64,000 bases of DNA from Panorpa germanica (GCA_963678705.1 OY783212.1:14818001-14882000); one strand, 5' to 3'; numbered from the stretch's first letter, positions 1 through 13,478 are shown. The notes: generated by a model not told the origin, from the sequence alone. Program-made: numbers and translations.

Positions 1-593
1 GTGGAATACGAGTACACGCATCGCGTTGTCAATGTCACAGCGGGGGGCGGGGGTAATCGAGCAGTGATGAACAGGGGTTTTAAAAAGAATGTAGATTGGA
101 AATATCTGCTCACAGGATAAACTTCCTCTTGTTCGAACTTCTGTGAATCTCTTTTTGAGTTTTATTTAGGTTTAATACAATAGAAGAACCGTAAACCACA
201 TTCGATAAAGTTAGCGGATTTAAAAGTTTGTTTTTTTAGATCGCAAAATGTTCTGTAAAGTTATAGAATCACTCAAGTTGAATGACCTGGCATGAGTATA
301 TTGTGCTTAAAGAGCGGCTTTATTATCTATCTGTAAGTACATTATTCAACCGTTATCTTACTTCACGATGTGCTTTTCAAACAAGTAAGGCGCTCATTCT
401 TACGGTGGTTTGAGAAATATAAACCAGCATATGTTTCTTAGGTTTAAAATCTGTAAAATTGTACTACATCTATACCCCTATTTAATTTGTTACTTTCTTT
501 TATAAACATATAACACTGCCTGAGAGAACAGGTAATACCGATAAAGGATTGAAATGTTGGGTGTCGCATGTTGGAGAGACAGTTCATTCATCA
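1..593. other. Left-edge non-coding stretch
   Basis: No gene recognised. The first 110 bases are GC-richer than the rest and hold a G-run near 42-54. The remainder is ordinary AT-rich DNA. A short stray copy of the MITE B inner repeat (GAGAGACAGTTCA) lies at about 573-585, just outside MITE B copy 1. Confidence 0.5.
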
Positions 594-943
594 TGCCAAG
601 ATTAACACAAGAGAGACAGTTCAATAAAACACGAACATAAACTTGTTTTCCTGAACAAAAACACAAATGTTTACACCAAAGAGAAAGTTCTTTAAACATT
701 TTTGTCTTTTGTTGCTGTTTTAGTAAACAAAACACATTCAAATCAAAGGAAAACATGTTGTTGTTTTTAGTCTGTTTGGTTTGAACACACAGTTTTGTTT
801 TTTGTGAAAATTTACGCTTGTCAGTTGTTGTTTATCTTGTTTATAATTTTTATGGTACACACTGAAAAACACTAAAAAGAAAACCAGTCTGATCAATGTG
901 AACAGTCTGTTTTCGGAACTGTCTCTCTGGTGTTCAATTACTT
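594..943 (-). mobile_element. MITE family B, degenerate copy 1
   Basis: This is a reverse-oriented, diverged copy of the element at 47114-47492. Both share inner terminal repeats of the form GAGAGACAGTT / AACTGTCTCTC and a T/A-rich interior with runs such as AACAAAAACAC and TTGTTGTTTATC. The outermost bases have decayed, so the limits are approximate. It carries no transposase. Short open frames across it are artefacts of low-complexity sequence. Confidence 0.7.
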
Positions 944-1853
944 ATGATTTATAACCAACAAAGTAGATCTCCTTAAAAAGGATGTTTTGTAATGACTTTA
1001 AAATTTTGAAAATGACGAGATATGAATGTAATTCCGTCAGACAATAAAATATACAATGTAATTATTTTAGAATGCTAAGAATAAATTATGAATTGACATG
1101 TACGAGTATATGATTTGTTGGTATCAGCAATTTCTAGACACCTGCTTTGTTTTCATAACACCCCATCTCTCTCCTGCGCCTTCCTCTCCAATACACACAC
1201 ACAGCGCGGGCAGAGCGTGCCGAGTTTCAGCAGCCGTCATGAAAACACTTTTGTTCGGTTAGAGCCTTAAACCATAAATAACAAAAACAATTTTTCTGCC
1301 CCATTGTCTTTGAAGTGCGTGTCGATGCTCCTCCAAGCAAAGCCGCGTTATGAACACCCTTCCAACACACCCCTGAACCCCCTTTCTCTCCCTATTATAT
1401 TCTATGTTGTGCTCTACCTTATTCGACAGAATTTAAATTCACCTAATGTATTTTTTACGACAATTTCCAGATATTTCTATCCTCTTTTCTCATGCTTTTA
1501 TATAGAAAATGCGCGTGTTTCTCTAGTTATTTCAAGTCCCGGTAGATGGAATTGCTGCAAGCTATAATTAGTTTTGACAATGTACACTCAATATTAAGTT
1601 TAAAAATAAAACAGTGATGAAATAAAAAGTCAAGAAACAGGAAAAATATTGTTGGATTCACAGAGAATACTAATTCGCTGAATAATAACAATGAATAATT
1701 AATTGTTAAATCTAAGTTGGCTATTTATACATTTAACCTGAACGTTTATTACACAAAGATAAGAAAAAAGATAAGAAGCCAATTCTTTAATTTAATATCT
1801 TTGAACAATAATTAACCTTGTCTTTATTAATTAATTTGTTATATACCACAGTA
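944..1853. other. Non-coding stretch with a GC-richer patch
   Basis: No exon recognised. Bases 1138-1410 are pyrimidine-rich on the plus strand, with several CpGs (AGCGCGGGCAGAGCG) and a short CA run. This could be a relic promoter or a piece of an unclassified repeat. I cannot tell which. Confidence 0.35.
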
Positions 1854-2488
1854 ATGGGCTTGTGTCCTCATTTTTTAGTGATCGATTTTTCAATTGATTG
1901 AAATTGATGTTAATAAATGTGTATTAGCGTGTCTATTTTATTAAATATCTAAATATTAACGGAGATATAACAATTAAAAGTTTGAATTGTAGTTTTAGCG
2001 CTAGAAATGGTCGGCCATATTTGTATGACGTGAAATGCATTTTAATGTCAGTTATTTGTTGAGTAGGTCAGTACTGTGGTAATGTTTTGTAGCTGTTGGT
2101 AGTCAAATAATCAAGTCAAATCAAAGAATAATAAGTTTTTATTTTATTTAACCCTGCTAAGGCAGACATAATATTGAAATTTTATTGTTCCTTGAATATC
2201 TGTAAATAATATTTCATATTTTGATATATAAATACATATAGCAGAGATTTATGAGCTGTAAGGTTGGTAACCTTACACAAGGATTGTGATGTCACATGCA
2301 CTTGAAATGTGTACAACGTTGAATCCCTTTAATAATTAAAGAGACAAAATGACTTTTTTAATTGTTAATATCTCTTAACACATAAGGAGTTATTAAAAAA
2401 TAATTGAACATTTGAGGTTCTAGTAACTCACTTTATCAATATATAGTACACTTTTATAGAAATTAAGACATAGGACACACAAGCCCAT
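1854..2488 (+). mobile_element. MITE family C, near full-length copy
   Basis: A 635-bp non-coding element bounded by inverted ends ATGGGCTTGTGT and ACACAAGCCCAT. A shorter copy at 36512-36935 shares both flanks of the interior, for example TTATTAAATAT near the left side and GAGTTATTAAAAAATAATTG near the right. A left-end fragment occurs inverted at 19287-19351. There is no coding capacity, so a transposase must come from elsewhere. The superfamily is not assigned because the target duplication is unclear. Confidence 0.7.
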
Positions 2489-3280
2489 TGCCCTATTTAT
2501 AAAGTCATATACCATTTCGGTTACAAATTCTGGTTAGTGGTCTATAACTACGGTGCTGTTTCTAATTCGGTCACTAGCGGTGAAACAATTAAAATACAAG
2601 ATGGCCGTCGAGTTTTAGCATTATTTAGTGCTGCCATCTGTGTGGCTGGGTTTCTCAGATTGCAGACTCTAACACTCAACAATGTTTGGGTTCCATGACT
2701 GGCAATGAAATAAACTCACAATTTGATCAGCAAAAAAGTAATGTCATAATTTTCGTCTCGTAAATTATAAAAAAAATTGATCATTTTTTGGTTAGTCTTA
2801 AGGCGAGGTTAAACGGTGCGAGTTGCCGGTCATTTACTGTCATGTGCGAGTTGGTCAGTAGCTCGCATTCTAGTTACTACAATATTTTTCATATAATATT
2901 TCTACTCGTATGTGTCAGCTACTCATGATCGTGCGAGTGTGTGACCAACCAATGCGAGTATACATAGGCAGTAGCACCTCAACATTAACCTCAAAAATGG
3001 GTTTTTCTTTTCTAGCTTTGCCAAAGACCGGGCAAAGTTAAATAACGAAAAATGTGAGCAAGGTATTTTGTTTGGTTAGCTACAGTTATGTTCAGAACTC
3101 AGAAATAAAAGTATCAACCAATTTGGTTTATAATAAACCACAGTTAATTGACTATTAAAAAATGCCCTATGTAGAACGGAGTACCAAGACGAAAATGAAA
3201 CAGTTTTAATTTATGCAAGTATATTTATAAAATTACTAACATAAGGATTTTGTAAATAGGTACTTGTAAAAAATGTTATA
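2489..3280. other. Non-coding stretch with clustered TGCGAGT words
   Basis: No gene recognised. Between about 2815 and 2960 the word TGCGAGT, its complement or a one-base variant recurs about six times in both orientations. This could be a decayed inverted-repeat element. The rest is unremarkable AT-rich DNA. Confidence 0.3.
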
Positions 3281-4179
3281 CAGGGTGTCCAGAAAGGGTA
3301 TCGGGTATTTGTTTTCGCGCCATATTCGAAACGGGGCGTCTAAAGGGTGCGGGGAGGGGTTCGTGGCGTCCGCCATTCTGTGGAGTTTTAGTCACGATGG
3401 AACAGTACTCGGGGATGCATCGCGCATTTTGCGTACGAGCGTATTATCGTAATGGTGATTCAAAGTTAACAACGTTAACTGTAAGGTACAATAAAGACCT
3501 AGGAGGCTCAAATTTTAATATGAGATAGTCTAGACACTCCTTTATAAAATTTATATAACGTTTTTATTAGGAGCCTTAAGGGGGCCACACTAGAGCCATG
3601 CATTCAATGGGTTGCAGAAGATAAGTTACATTCAACAATGACATAGCATGCTTACAACGTTAACTAAAGACCTAGGAGGCGAAATTTTTTGGTCCCAGAG
3701 TTGCAGGAGTTTGCAGGTTTCAACTCAAGAACGTGGTTCCAGCAAGATGGGGCCACTTGCCATATCTCAAATAACTCAATGGAAGTTGTTAACGAGTTAT
3801 TCCCTAATAAAGTCATTTCGCGAAGGGGTAACATCAACTGGCCTCCCAGAAGCCCCGACCTTAGCCCGCTTGACTATTTTGCATGGGGATACCTTAAAAG
3901 TAAGGTTTAACAAAACAATCCGACGAATCTAACCCAGTTAAAGCAAAACATCAGGTCAGAAATGGCAGCAATATCGATAGCTATGTGTCAACGTGTTATC
4001 GCCAATCTTCGTTTCCGTTTAGAAGAGTGCCAGCAACGTAACGGTCATCATTTGGATAACTTTTCCAAATAATTCTCCAATTCATATGCTAATAATAAAC
4101 AATAAACTTTTTTATTGCATACAAATAATTTTTGTTTCATTGAACTTACAAATACCCGATACCCTTTCTGGACACCGTG
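3281..4179 (+). mobile_element. Mariner-like element with internal deletion
   Basis: An 899-bp element with terminal inverted repeats of about 32 bp and one mismatch. The left end begins CAGGGTGTCCAGAAAGGG and the right end is its complement ending GGACACCGTG. It is flanked by TA on both sides (3279-3280 and 4180-4181), the target duplication expected of Tc1/mariner transposons. It keeps the start and the C-terminal part of a transposase, but the middle is replaced. A direct repeat built around AAAGACCTAGGAGGC occurs near 3494 and again near 3665, bracketing the rearranged section. It is non-autonomous. Confidence 0.9.
3397..4072 (+). pseudogene. Mariner-like transposase remnant
   Basis: An N-terminal piece starts at ATG 3397 (MEQYSGMHRAFCVRAYYRNG), resembling the first helix of mariner-family transposases. 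After the internal rearrangement, the catalytic C-terminal half is readable from about 3689. It has the second catalytic Asp in WFQQDGATCH and the third in RSPDLSPLDYF, followed by WGYLKSKV. Thirty-six residues separate the two Asp residues, longer than the classic DD34D spacing. One in-frame stop follows SKV (TAA where Tyr is usual). The same frame then continues through QLKQNIRSEM to a natural end after the HHLDNFSK tail at 4072. The first catalytic Asp region is missing, so it cannot be active. Confidence 0.85.
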
Positions 4180-4181
4180 TA

Positions 4182-7100
4182 CAATAAAATATTTAAAAAA
4201 TTAGTATAATATGCTGAGTTGAATTCCACATATACTCGTGTAAGCAAGTGGATATTGTGAAATTCTAAAGAGTGTGAGAGAGAGAGATTATTTACGGTTC
4301 TTTAAATAATTTACTGTCAGTATAAAGGAATGTGGAACCGAGGACCCTCCTGACTTCAATTTAAATATCTCATATTAAATACACCTAACCTAAGTACTTA
4401 AAGTTAATAAGAGCTAAAGGAGAATTTTGAGAAACCAATTAAATATTCTTTATACAAAAGAAAATAAGTCTTATAAATGTAAAATCTACTTTCAATGTGA
4501 GATAAAACAAGTCCTTATGCCAAACAGTTTTCTATTCACATTAAGGACCTGATCTTGTTAAACAAGAAGTAAATTAAAATATTTTATAGCATGGTTTTAA
4601 GCTGGTTGTTTCGTAGTCAGTGGCACGCTTTTCTATAATGGAATATGGATAATGTTTCAGGGATTCTATTGAGAAGATAGCCCCATATCAATCTTTAATA
4701 AAAATACATTGCATAGAAATTACAAATCTTTAATAAAATTACATTGGAGTTTGTTACATTGATTTGCGGACATAATAAAAAAAACCTCATTCATATTTAC
4801 TAGAGACGTTAACTAAACGATGACTTAACTATGATGAAAAGAATGCATAGTTCGAGCTGTGTACTCTACAGTAGTTGAAAAGTGATAGTTATTATAATGC
4901 TAGATTGTGATTGTTTCATAGATAGTGAGTTCGGAATAAAAACTACAGTTATCTATTACAAATGTCAAAAGTTTTAAAAGATAACCAACCATCTTAAACC
5001 TTATCCAAGTTCAATGCGTTACTTATTTTGAACGTTTCCTGGCGTTCCATTGTTTCAAGAGTTCTAAAAAAAACAAATTAATATAACTTCATTAGGGGAG
5101 TACCTTGTTTATTTTCAGTTGTTTTTCTTCCACCTAATTTTGTTATTTACATTTTTTCTTTATACGTACTTCACATTACTCGCAACGCAACGCAATCCCC
5201 TCGTGAAATGTACTGTTGTTATTGAAAGTTCTTCATTGAACTTTTAAAATGAATATTGAAACCAGATATTCAATTATAAAAACGTTATAATAGGTAATAC
5301 ACAACTTTCTTGTTTTTTCTTGAATGTGGTTTTTACTTATTATTGTGTTCAATCAAACTCAATTAAGAATAAAATTAAAAATCACTTGTAAGAAATCACT
5401 CAGTTGCCATTAAATTAATTAATATATTTTTGATATTCTTTTGATTTTAAAAGGTTTCTTGCATTTTCTTTTGAAATACTTTTTAGCATTAAAAATATTT
5501 ATTTAATAAAATGTGATTTGTGCTTTAGTTGTGTGAACAATAAAGTATCGCTGACTCATTATTTACAAAATTGCGCTGTACTCTGTAAATACCGGAGGTT
5601 TATATTTCAAATGACAAACAAAAACATATTTTAGCTAATTACATAAAAATAAATAACATGTAATTTTACTCTTTGTATTGTAAATATAGAAAGAAAAATG
5701 AATTGCATTTTCTGCGTAATTTGTCATATCATGTGTTAATTTACAATTATTTTCGTTTAACTGAAATTAACCACTACATATTTGAAGGTTTACTTCTTGG
5801 CACCGAGGTCCTAAGAAGCCCGGCAAAGTATGAATAAAAATAAAAAATATTTGAAGGTAAAAATTAATATGTTTCAGGAAAATTAGTAGTAAGAGAGAAG
5901 AGAAACAGAGTAGAATTAAAAACCATTACAAAAAAATTCAAATAAATTTTTATTAATAAGAAACCAGTTCAAATAAAAATTTGTACTACTTCGAATACAA
6001 ATTTAAAATTTATACAAAAAAAGTGTATTTTTTGTACATGTTACAAACGCTCTTTATAGTAAGCACGTTTATTTCAGATTTAATGGTGTCTCTCCTACTC
6101 CTACCTCGTACCTTCTTCCTTTATGACAACATTTGAAAAATATTCAACTATTATACCTTTTTGAATCACATAAAAGATAAAAAAAACCCCAAAATATGAA
6201 ACCCGTTATATGTCTATATTTCACGTATGATAAAAAAATGTAAAATATAACAATTCTGTAAAAAGTATACATCCAAACATTTCTTATCAATAACACAATA
6301 TGTGGGAGGGTCAAATGGGGTGGAATTTAGTGGGTTTTATCATTTGAAATATTATCTCCTGGTGACAAATTTCATAGGAAGGCTAGTTGGACACATGGAA
6401 AAATATGGTCGGCTCAAATAATTTCTACTTTCGTATCTAGAGAGAGTTTTTATTGTAGCAGAACTCAAAGAGCAATAAAACACATCTTGTGGGAGGATTA
6501 GATTTAATATCAGTGGATTTAAACCGGATATAGGATGTGTTATCTTGGATGATATTTATTTGTACGATTAATTAACTGCGATATAAGTATCACTGTATTT
6601 GACGTATGATTTTTTCATATGGGAGGGATATATTATCACAAGAAGAATCACGTTAGTTTATAAGTGGATCTGATGTGAAGCAATTTAGCTACACACTGTT
6701 TTATTTATGAACCCATCATAGAAATAAATAGTTTCTTTTTTATATCACATTTGTTTTTCTATACACCAGTAGCCAACAAAAAAGGAATATATTTCAATTT
6801 CCCGAATTTTTGGAGTGTTTAAAATATTTAAAGGTTTGTAATATCATTGGAATTCTAAAATTCTTGTAATATCTTGCGAGAAGTTTAGAATTGTTAAGAG
6901 CGGTTACTGCTCGTATAGTATAAGAATTTAAATAAATTTTTGCTGCGATGAAAATGCCATTTATAAATAACAACTGTTAGTAAGAAATTATGGTAAACAA
7001 AATCTGTCTTCGTTTCCATTTCCCGGTATATGGACACGTACTACTTCGCAACCACAGTGGTATAGTAACGTATGTACTTCATATGCTAATGCCAGCAAAG

Positions 7101-10100
7101 TATAACAAAATAATATGTTGCCAAGTTTCGATAGCTATCCTCATTAAGTGTGTGCTGTTTAAAAAAATGATAAACTTTAAACCTATATATCTTTCTCACT
7201 AATTGGACAAACAATTTAAAAACTGTACAAACTTTCCTAATTCCTCTATAATTTAGTACTTTTTCTTTTAAAATTTGTAGAACCGTTCCAGTGATATACG
7301 TTAAAACGATGTCTGTTTTATGCTCATACTTTGTAGGCATCCTGCATGTTAAATATGCGCACTTTAATAACTAATATCTCTAGTAGAAAATTGACTTGCA
7401 GAAGAGTCTTACTACATGCTAATTTCAAGTTATTTTTCAAACTCTCACATATATATTGTGCAACATTTAACTTACACGTGTTACAAGCTAATTTAAGCCT
7501 TGATTTTTTACTTATAAATAAATATTCTAAAAATCTTCTTTTACTAGCTCTTCTTATATTTCTGTTTTTCATTGTTACACAGTCGCAGAGTAAACGAAGT
7601 AAAAGTTCTGTTTGTTTTTATAAACCAACTTGTTAGCGCAACGGTAAAACAGTGGCTGGTTTGGTGGGTGGTTAGTTACGGGGGTTGAGGTATGTGAATT
7701 TTACAATGTTTTGTCGCCCAGTTCGTGCTACGTGGTACATATAGTAATAAAACATGCATTGGGACCTGTCTAGGAGACTGACCAGAAGCCACGGTTTTAA
7801 GTGGACCTGGGGCGTAACGGGCGTTACGGTTTTAACAACAAGAGAGTGATGGAGTAGGGGATATTTCTGCACAACATTAAACAAATAAATAAACGCTCTG
7901 AATAGAACAACAGCCAAAAACAATGAGAGCAGGGCGTGCTGGACACATTCAGTAACATTGAAGGACTCGTGCGATACAAGGATCCCTGCTAGTAAAATAT
8001 GTCAACAGTTGAAGACAACGAATCAGCACTCAATATCTATTACACATATAAAATGACATTTGTTAAAATTTTATAGAATGTTGTCTTCTGATTGAATATA
8101 AATATATTTGTCGTGAGACCCTCCAGTAAGAAGATATTGTAAAAAAACTGTTATTGAACGCCATTTTACCAAGATGGCGATGCGCACGGATATCGCCCGA
8201 CGTCGAAAATTTATCCAAGGATTACAACTAGCGGCACTGTCTAAAATAAGGTACCCTTATTTGTTCTGAGAAATGGGCTAGAAATATAGTCAAGCATTAA
8301 AATAGTCAAGTTCTTTGGATTACGATTACTATATTTCTTATTCCACATTTTGCTATTCCGTCAATTTTAATTAGACCTAAATAAAAATTATATTTTTCTA
8401 TAGTGTCATTCGGCTCTGGCTTCAAGAGTAAGACCTTAGATCAAGATGAACTGTACCGTCGTGAATTTAAAACTGAAGTTTGATCAAAGTGGTGCAGAAT
8501 AATAGATTGTATAGATAAATTATAAATTTATAGATTCCTTTGACGCTATATGGTCTAGAATAAAGGAACAGTAACAAATTGAAATGTCCAAAAAAATTGT
8601 AGGTCTTCTCTGTGTACCGGTTTGAAAATGAAACAGATGTCTTAAATCATAATCGATTAGTTTGGTGTAATTATTATCATTAGATATCAAGTAAATAAAA
8701 TTAACTAGATTAAAAAAGTAGCAATTTAATCTCACTAAACCTTAGTAAGAGATTTTATTTTGTTAAAGCAAGAAAATATCGTGAATAATTCCACAATGTT
8801 AAGGACTTCAATTTGTTAGAATTACATTATAATTTTTATTACCCTTATATAAATAAAAGCCAGCTTGTTGTAAGAGCTAAATGCACATAAGTTTATTTTA
8901 TCCGTGGCCAGCTTTTAGAGAGAACAAATGGCTGCTCCATAAATACCTAACAATGTAAGTATTTGCAATGCAATGTGGGGGTGGGGGGATGGTTGGTCGT
9001 CGCAGAATCGCCGTAATGAACTACCTGCAATAATTTATCCGGCAAAGGGAAAATGTTTTACTTTTTGAAGCATTTGTAACGCCATTTTTTCTTCTTTTTT
9101 ATGTAGGTGACGTAAGTTATACCGTAGTTTTTGAAACAACAACACTGTAGTCTCTAAAACACTGCAGAATTTAATATTTAATAACATTATAAGAAGTACA
9201 GTGCATGGTTCTTTTCGTAGCTTAACTTACAGTACCGTATTGTCCTTAGTGAGCAAAAAGTATATAAATTATTTCTTTTTACTCGTAGTTTTTATTTAAT
9301 CAAAAGTTAAATTAACGTTAATGCTATTAAATGTTTTCAGGGAGATTAAGTTGTACAATATCGTCATTTTAAAGAAAAAATGTGTTTTAAATTTTATAAA
9401 CACTAATGTAATGACACTAATACAGCTCATGCCGCATTGTCTTACCTCTTTGGAATGGATATCATCTTACGACTGTCACAATCTGATGCTCGTAGAGTTC
9501 ACAGCTCAAATAAACCGCCACAATAGTCGCTGAATAAACATCACACGAAACAGTCGCCATAAACGAACATCAACGTACTGACAATGACTATAAACAGAAT
9601 TGTATTTTAATGAAAGTAGTGTTTGGCTGCACCTTGTATTGACAAGGGATCTCTCTCACTCTTCAATGACACGTGTACAAGAACAAAACGGAAATACGGT
9701 ACATTGCTCATGGAAATGTAACACTGTACATAACTATAGATATTATAAATACGTTAAATTATTCAGTTGAGTGCAAATAACTATATTACAAACAATATTA
9801 ATTCCGCAACACTTATAGAAATGGCTGTGAATAGAAAGCACTATTGTGCAAAATTTGTTGAACAGAACTGCGAAAATAATATATGGAGCAAGAACGGGTT
9901 GTTAAAATGTGTATTAATTTTGTTTATTATTATTACTTTAGAGTCATAATTGATTAATACTCGTATATTCAAAAATTTCCATAATTTTTATCGTGACTTA
10001 CTGTTAAGTATCAACAATAATTATTTGTAAATAATATCTTCATTTCAAAGTATACGAATGTGTTACATAATAAATATAACTAAACAAATTCAAATTACTT

Positions 10101-10809
10101 CCCACTAAAGACAATACATGAATTACCTTACATTCACGTAATATTTTACTTAATCAGAATCGAGTAATATTTAATTTAAAAAGGTTTATTTACAGCTAAT
10201 TTACAAATCTTTAATTTTTGATTGTAGATTTGAGATTGAGATTATATAATCCCTAAAAAATCTTTACAAGAAGTTTCATTTTACAAAAAGCCGAAAAATA
10301 GTTCCCAAAACATTGCATATTAGGTTATGTAATTGTTTACGATACACATACCTGTATTTACCGGGATAAATATTCAATTCAGTAAACTAATTATTTATCT
10401 AACATTATCAATATTTGATATATTAATCATGTAACATTTTTAGATAAATTTTACATTCAAATATGGTTTTAATTTCTTTTTTTATTCCAATAATATTATT
10501 TACTTTGCTTTTATAGTCTTACTGAGAAAGCAATTTAAAAATCTATTTGGCAATTGTTTGAATACTGATTTTACTCTTTGACATTTTATTACTGTGAAAT
10601 GGACATTTCAATTGAATGTGTACAACAAATTCTTCACAAAAAAGCTATGAAAAAGCTATCGACAAGAGCGGAGCCGCGCTTGTTAACTGTTGACCAAATA
10701 CAAAACAGCTTAGCAAAGCGTTCATCGTATTCTCCAGATTTAGCGGACTCTTTCCTCTGTGATTTCTTTTTGTTAAAAGAGATATATATAGAGATCGAGA
10801 GATCATATA
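4182..10809. other. Long non-coding stretch
   Basis: About 6.6 kb in which I recognise no gene. The open frames here are short, AT-driven and without family resemblance. A possible LINE 3' tail lies at 5795-5870. Bases 7630-7930 are GC-richer but give no recognisable protein on either strand. A small inverted repeat (GCCATTTTACCAAGATGGCG) lies near 8161. Confidence 0.4.
5795..5870 (+). repeat. Possible LINE 3'-end fragment
   Basis: The segment contains GGTCCTAAGAAGCCCG followed by an A-rich tail (AATAAAAATAAAAAAT). The same 16 bases occur, inverted, at about 26417-26432, directly downstream of a LINE ORF2 tail. The simplest reading is that both are the 3' untranslated end of one non-LTR family, and that this copy is extremely 5'-truncated. 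Confidence 0.4.
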
Positions 10810-10996
10810 TAGTTCAAATTACGAGAGTTCGGCGGTAACTCATACTTAAAACAAGTTGTTGGGTATAAACTGCCGGTATAACTAAATGTATGTAGAAACG
10901 AATAAGACATAATTCGTTATCGTGTTATAGATTTATACCGCTCTTATAACCTCTTTCAAGTATAAGTCGCCGCCGAACTATCGTCATTTGGACAAT
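10810..10996 (-). mobile_element. MITE family A, copy A1
   Basis: A 187-bp element with inverted ends of about 40 bp (AGTTCAAATTACGAGAGTTC at the left, complement at the right), then ACTCATACTTAAAA and its complement further in. It has the opposite orientation to copies A2, A5 and A6, as shown by AACAAGTTGTTGGGTATAAA at the left and ACCGCTCTTATAACCTC at the right. It is non-coding. TA-flanked ends suggest Tc1/mariner-type mobilisation. Confidence 0.85.
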
Positions 10997-13478
10997 ATTT
11001 TTATTTGATCAAAAACTCGCTGAGCGAAAATATTAAAATAACGATATTTATCAAACACAGGTTAAAAACTTGACGTTTTTAAACGAATAACGTAATATTT
11101 ATGCGTAACTCACTCCTAAACTTACTAAATTGAATTTCCGAAATATCTTATAGAGTAAACTACACAGACAACAAAGCTCGCACAACAGCATTATATAATA
11201 AATGGTGAAGACCTATCAATGAACAAAATTTTACCAATTTTAATGGAATTCTTACATTTCCTCTTTCCTTTTATATAATTGAATAAAAGCTCCAAAGAAA
11301 TAATCAAATTTTCTATACGATTTTTTTCTTTTTTTGAAAGAGTCGACATAAATTTCATTTAAAACACGAAGTATCAATACAGCTGTAATTTGGTTTTTAT
11401 CAGAATACTATAGTTCACACCCTTCAGAGAGGTTGAGATTTTATTTTTTAATAAAAAAAGCTTTTACTGTCACCACAGAGTCAATGCATTTGGAAGGAGC
11501 TTTTAAAGTTCAATATATTGAGAGCTTTATATACTCTATTCTGTAAATTAATGTACATTATTAAAGTATCATATAATATAAAATTTTATACAAAATATAT
11601 AGAATACGTGATAATTTAATTATTAAAAATCATATAAAAATAATAATTACACCAAGAATAAGTTCATAAATAAGATGATATATAAAACTTTATAGCTACC
11701 AAATAGAAAACACTGGTCGGGTACATAAATTGATTCAAGTATTTATGATGTAAAATGAGGCTAATTAAATTTTACGTAAAAAATAAGTAATTTTACTTAT
11801 TAAGTAACTTTTATGTAAACTATTATATTTGGGGTGTACTATTGGGGTAAAATATACATAAAATGTGATTAAATATTTGTGTATATTAAGTAAGTTATGA
11901 AGCTTGTTCTTACATAAAAAGTTCTACATATTAATCAACCAGGTCATTACTGAGACATCTCTGAATCTGTAATATAATTTTATGTGATTGCATTTATGAG
12001 TTTGAACAATTTAACATATAATTGCATAATTTAGCTAAATTTCGTTAAAACATTTTCGTTATACCTCCAGGTTCGTGGAATTATGGTTTCTGAATTATTG
12101 AGAACTTAAAAGTGTATAGACTATTACAGATTTAGCTTGTCTTTATTTATATTTTGCCTACTTTTGAGAAAAGCCGTTTGATGAAATGGAAGAACCAGTT
12201 TTCAAAGACAATTTTGAAAAAAAAATATATTGTACCTTGCATGAGAAAAGCAAAGAAAATTAATATACAGTCAAAATTACAAAAATATATTTTTTGCCGC
12301 CTAAATTATCGAAATACTCCAAAATAACTGCAGAACGGATCTACGCAGCTACGTTTGATGTCAACACATGATGATTAAAAATTCTAAAAGTAAAAATTCA
12401 TCAAAGGTAGTAATCTGATTAATACGTATATAGAAGTATAAGCTAATGTGTATTATATCTCATCAAAAAAGTTAATTACTAGGTATCTGTTAGCCATCGC
12501 TGATTATCAATTTGTTTGCATGACAACACACGAATTATGACGAACCCTTTAATTAGCAGATACAAAACATACACGCACACACACACGCACGCTCACCGAC
12601 ATTCGCACACATTGAAACTTCAATTTACTGTTTTCATACACACAGTTATTCTAAACCAAAATATACAACAAATTGTTTGTGTAACAGTATGCACCGTAGC
12701 CTTGTGATCCCATGTTTTAGCGGTTTGTACCCTACCTCCAGTAGATGATGAACTGGGTGATTCTCAAAATGTCTTAAAACTACTTGCAACGAAAAATGCC
12801 ACCATGAAGTGAAAAATGTTTGCTGAATTATAATTTTTAATAATAATTATAAATTTCTTATGTAAGATAACATCCATGCCTTGTGTTCAGCAGGATTCGA
12901 TATACGATATTAGAGTCTGTGATTCAATAAGATTAAAACTGTGCTAGTAGGAGCATTGTAGTGCCCCGCGTTTGCTGATAATAGCCTCCGAAATAAATGG
13001 TGCAATAGAAAGTTTTACTAAATGTGAGCTGCGCGATGTGATTAGATTTCTATCGGAAATTCTATGTTTGTCCAAGTTGTAGAACTTTTCTTCTTGCACT
13101 TCTTCTAATTTCATAAATAATTAACTTTATACGATAAATAATCAACGTTCGCCACAAAAGGATATGAAAATTAACAGTGTAGTTTGACTACTTGAGCCTT
13201 TCACTTGAAAGGTGCCTCAATGAAATATGTTGTTCAATGAATCTGGCTTCGATATTACATGAGTTTAACAAAGTAATTTCACAAATGTATACTATTTAGA
13301 TTGATTTCTACCTTCCGAGAAAACTAATAAAGTGAATATTCCAATATTTATTTTAGCCGTTTCATAGCAACATCCATCGTTATATTTTTACTCAAAAAAA
13401 TGATCAAAAAAGTTATTTAATAAAAATGAATTAAAAGTTAAATTATACAGTGAATTCAGTAAAAATAAAACTACTCTA
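10997..13478. other. Non-coding stretch
   Basis: No gene recognised. It is AT-rich DNA with a CA-rich microsatellite at 12569-12592. Confidence 0.4.
12569..12592 (+). repeat. CA-rich microsatellite
   Basis: An imperfect (CA)n run interrupted by CG. The open frame through it encodes only a Thr/His repeat and is not a gene. Confidence 0.8.

Noticed and set aside
490-756. Open frame of 88 codons on the minus strand
   Set aside because: Lies largely inside MITE B copy 1. Composition is explained by the element's repeats.
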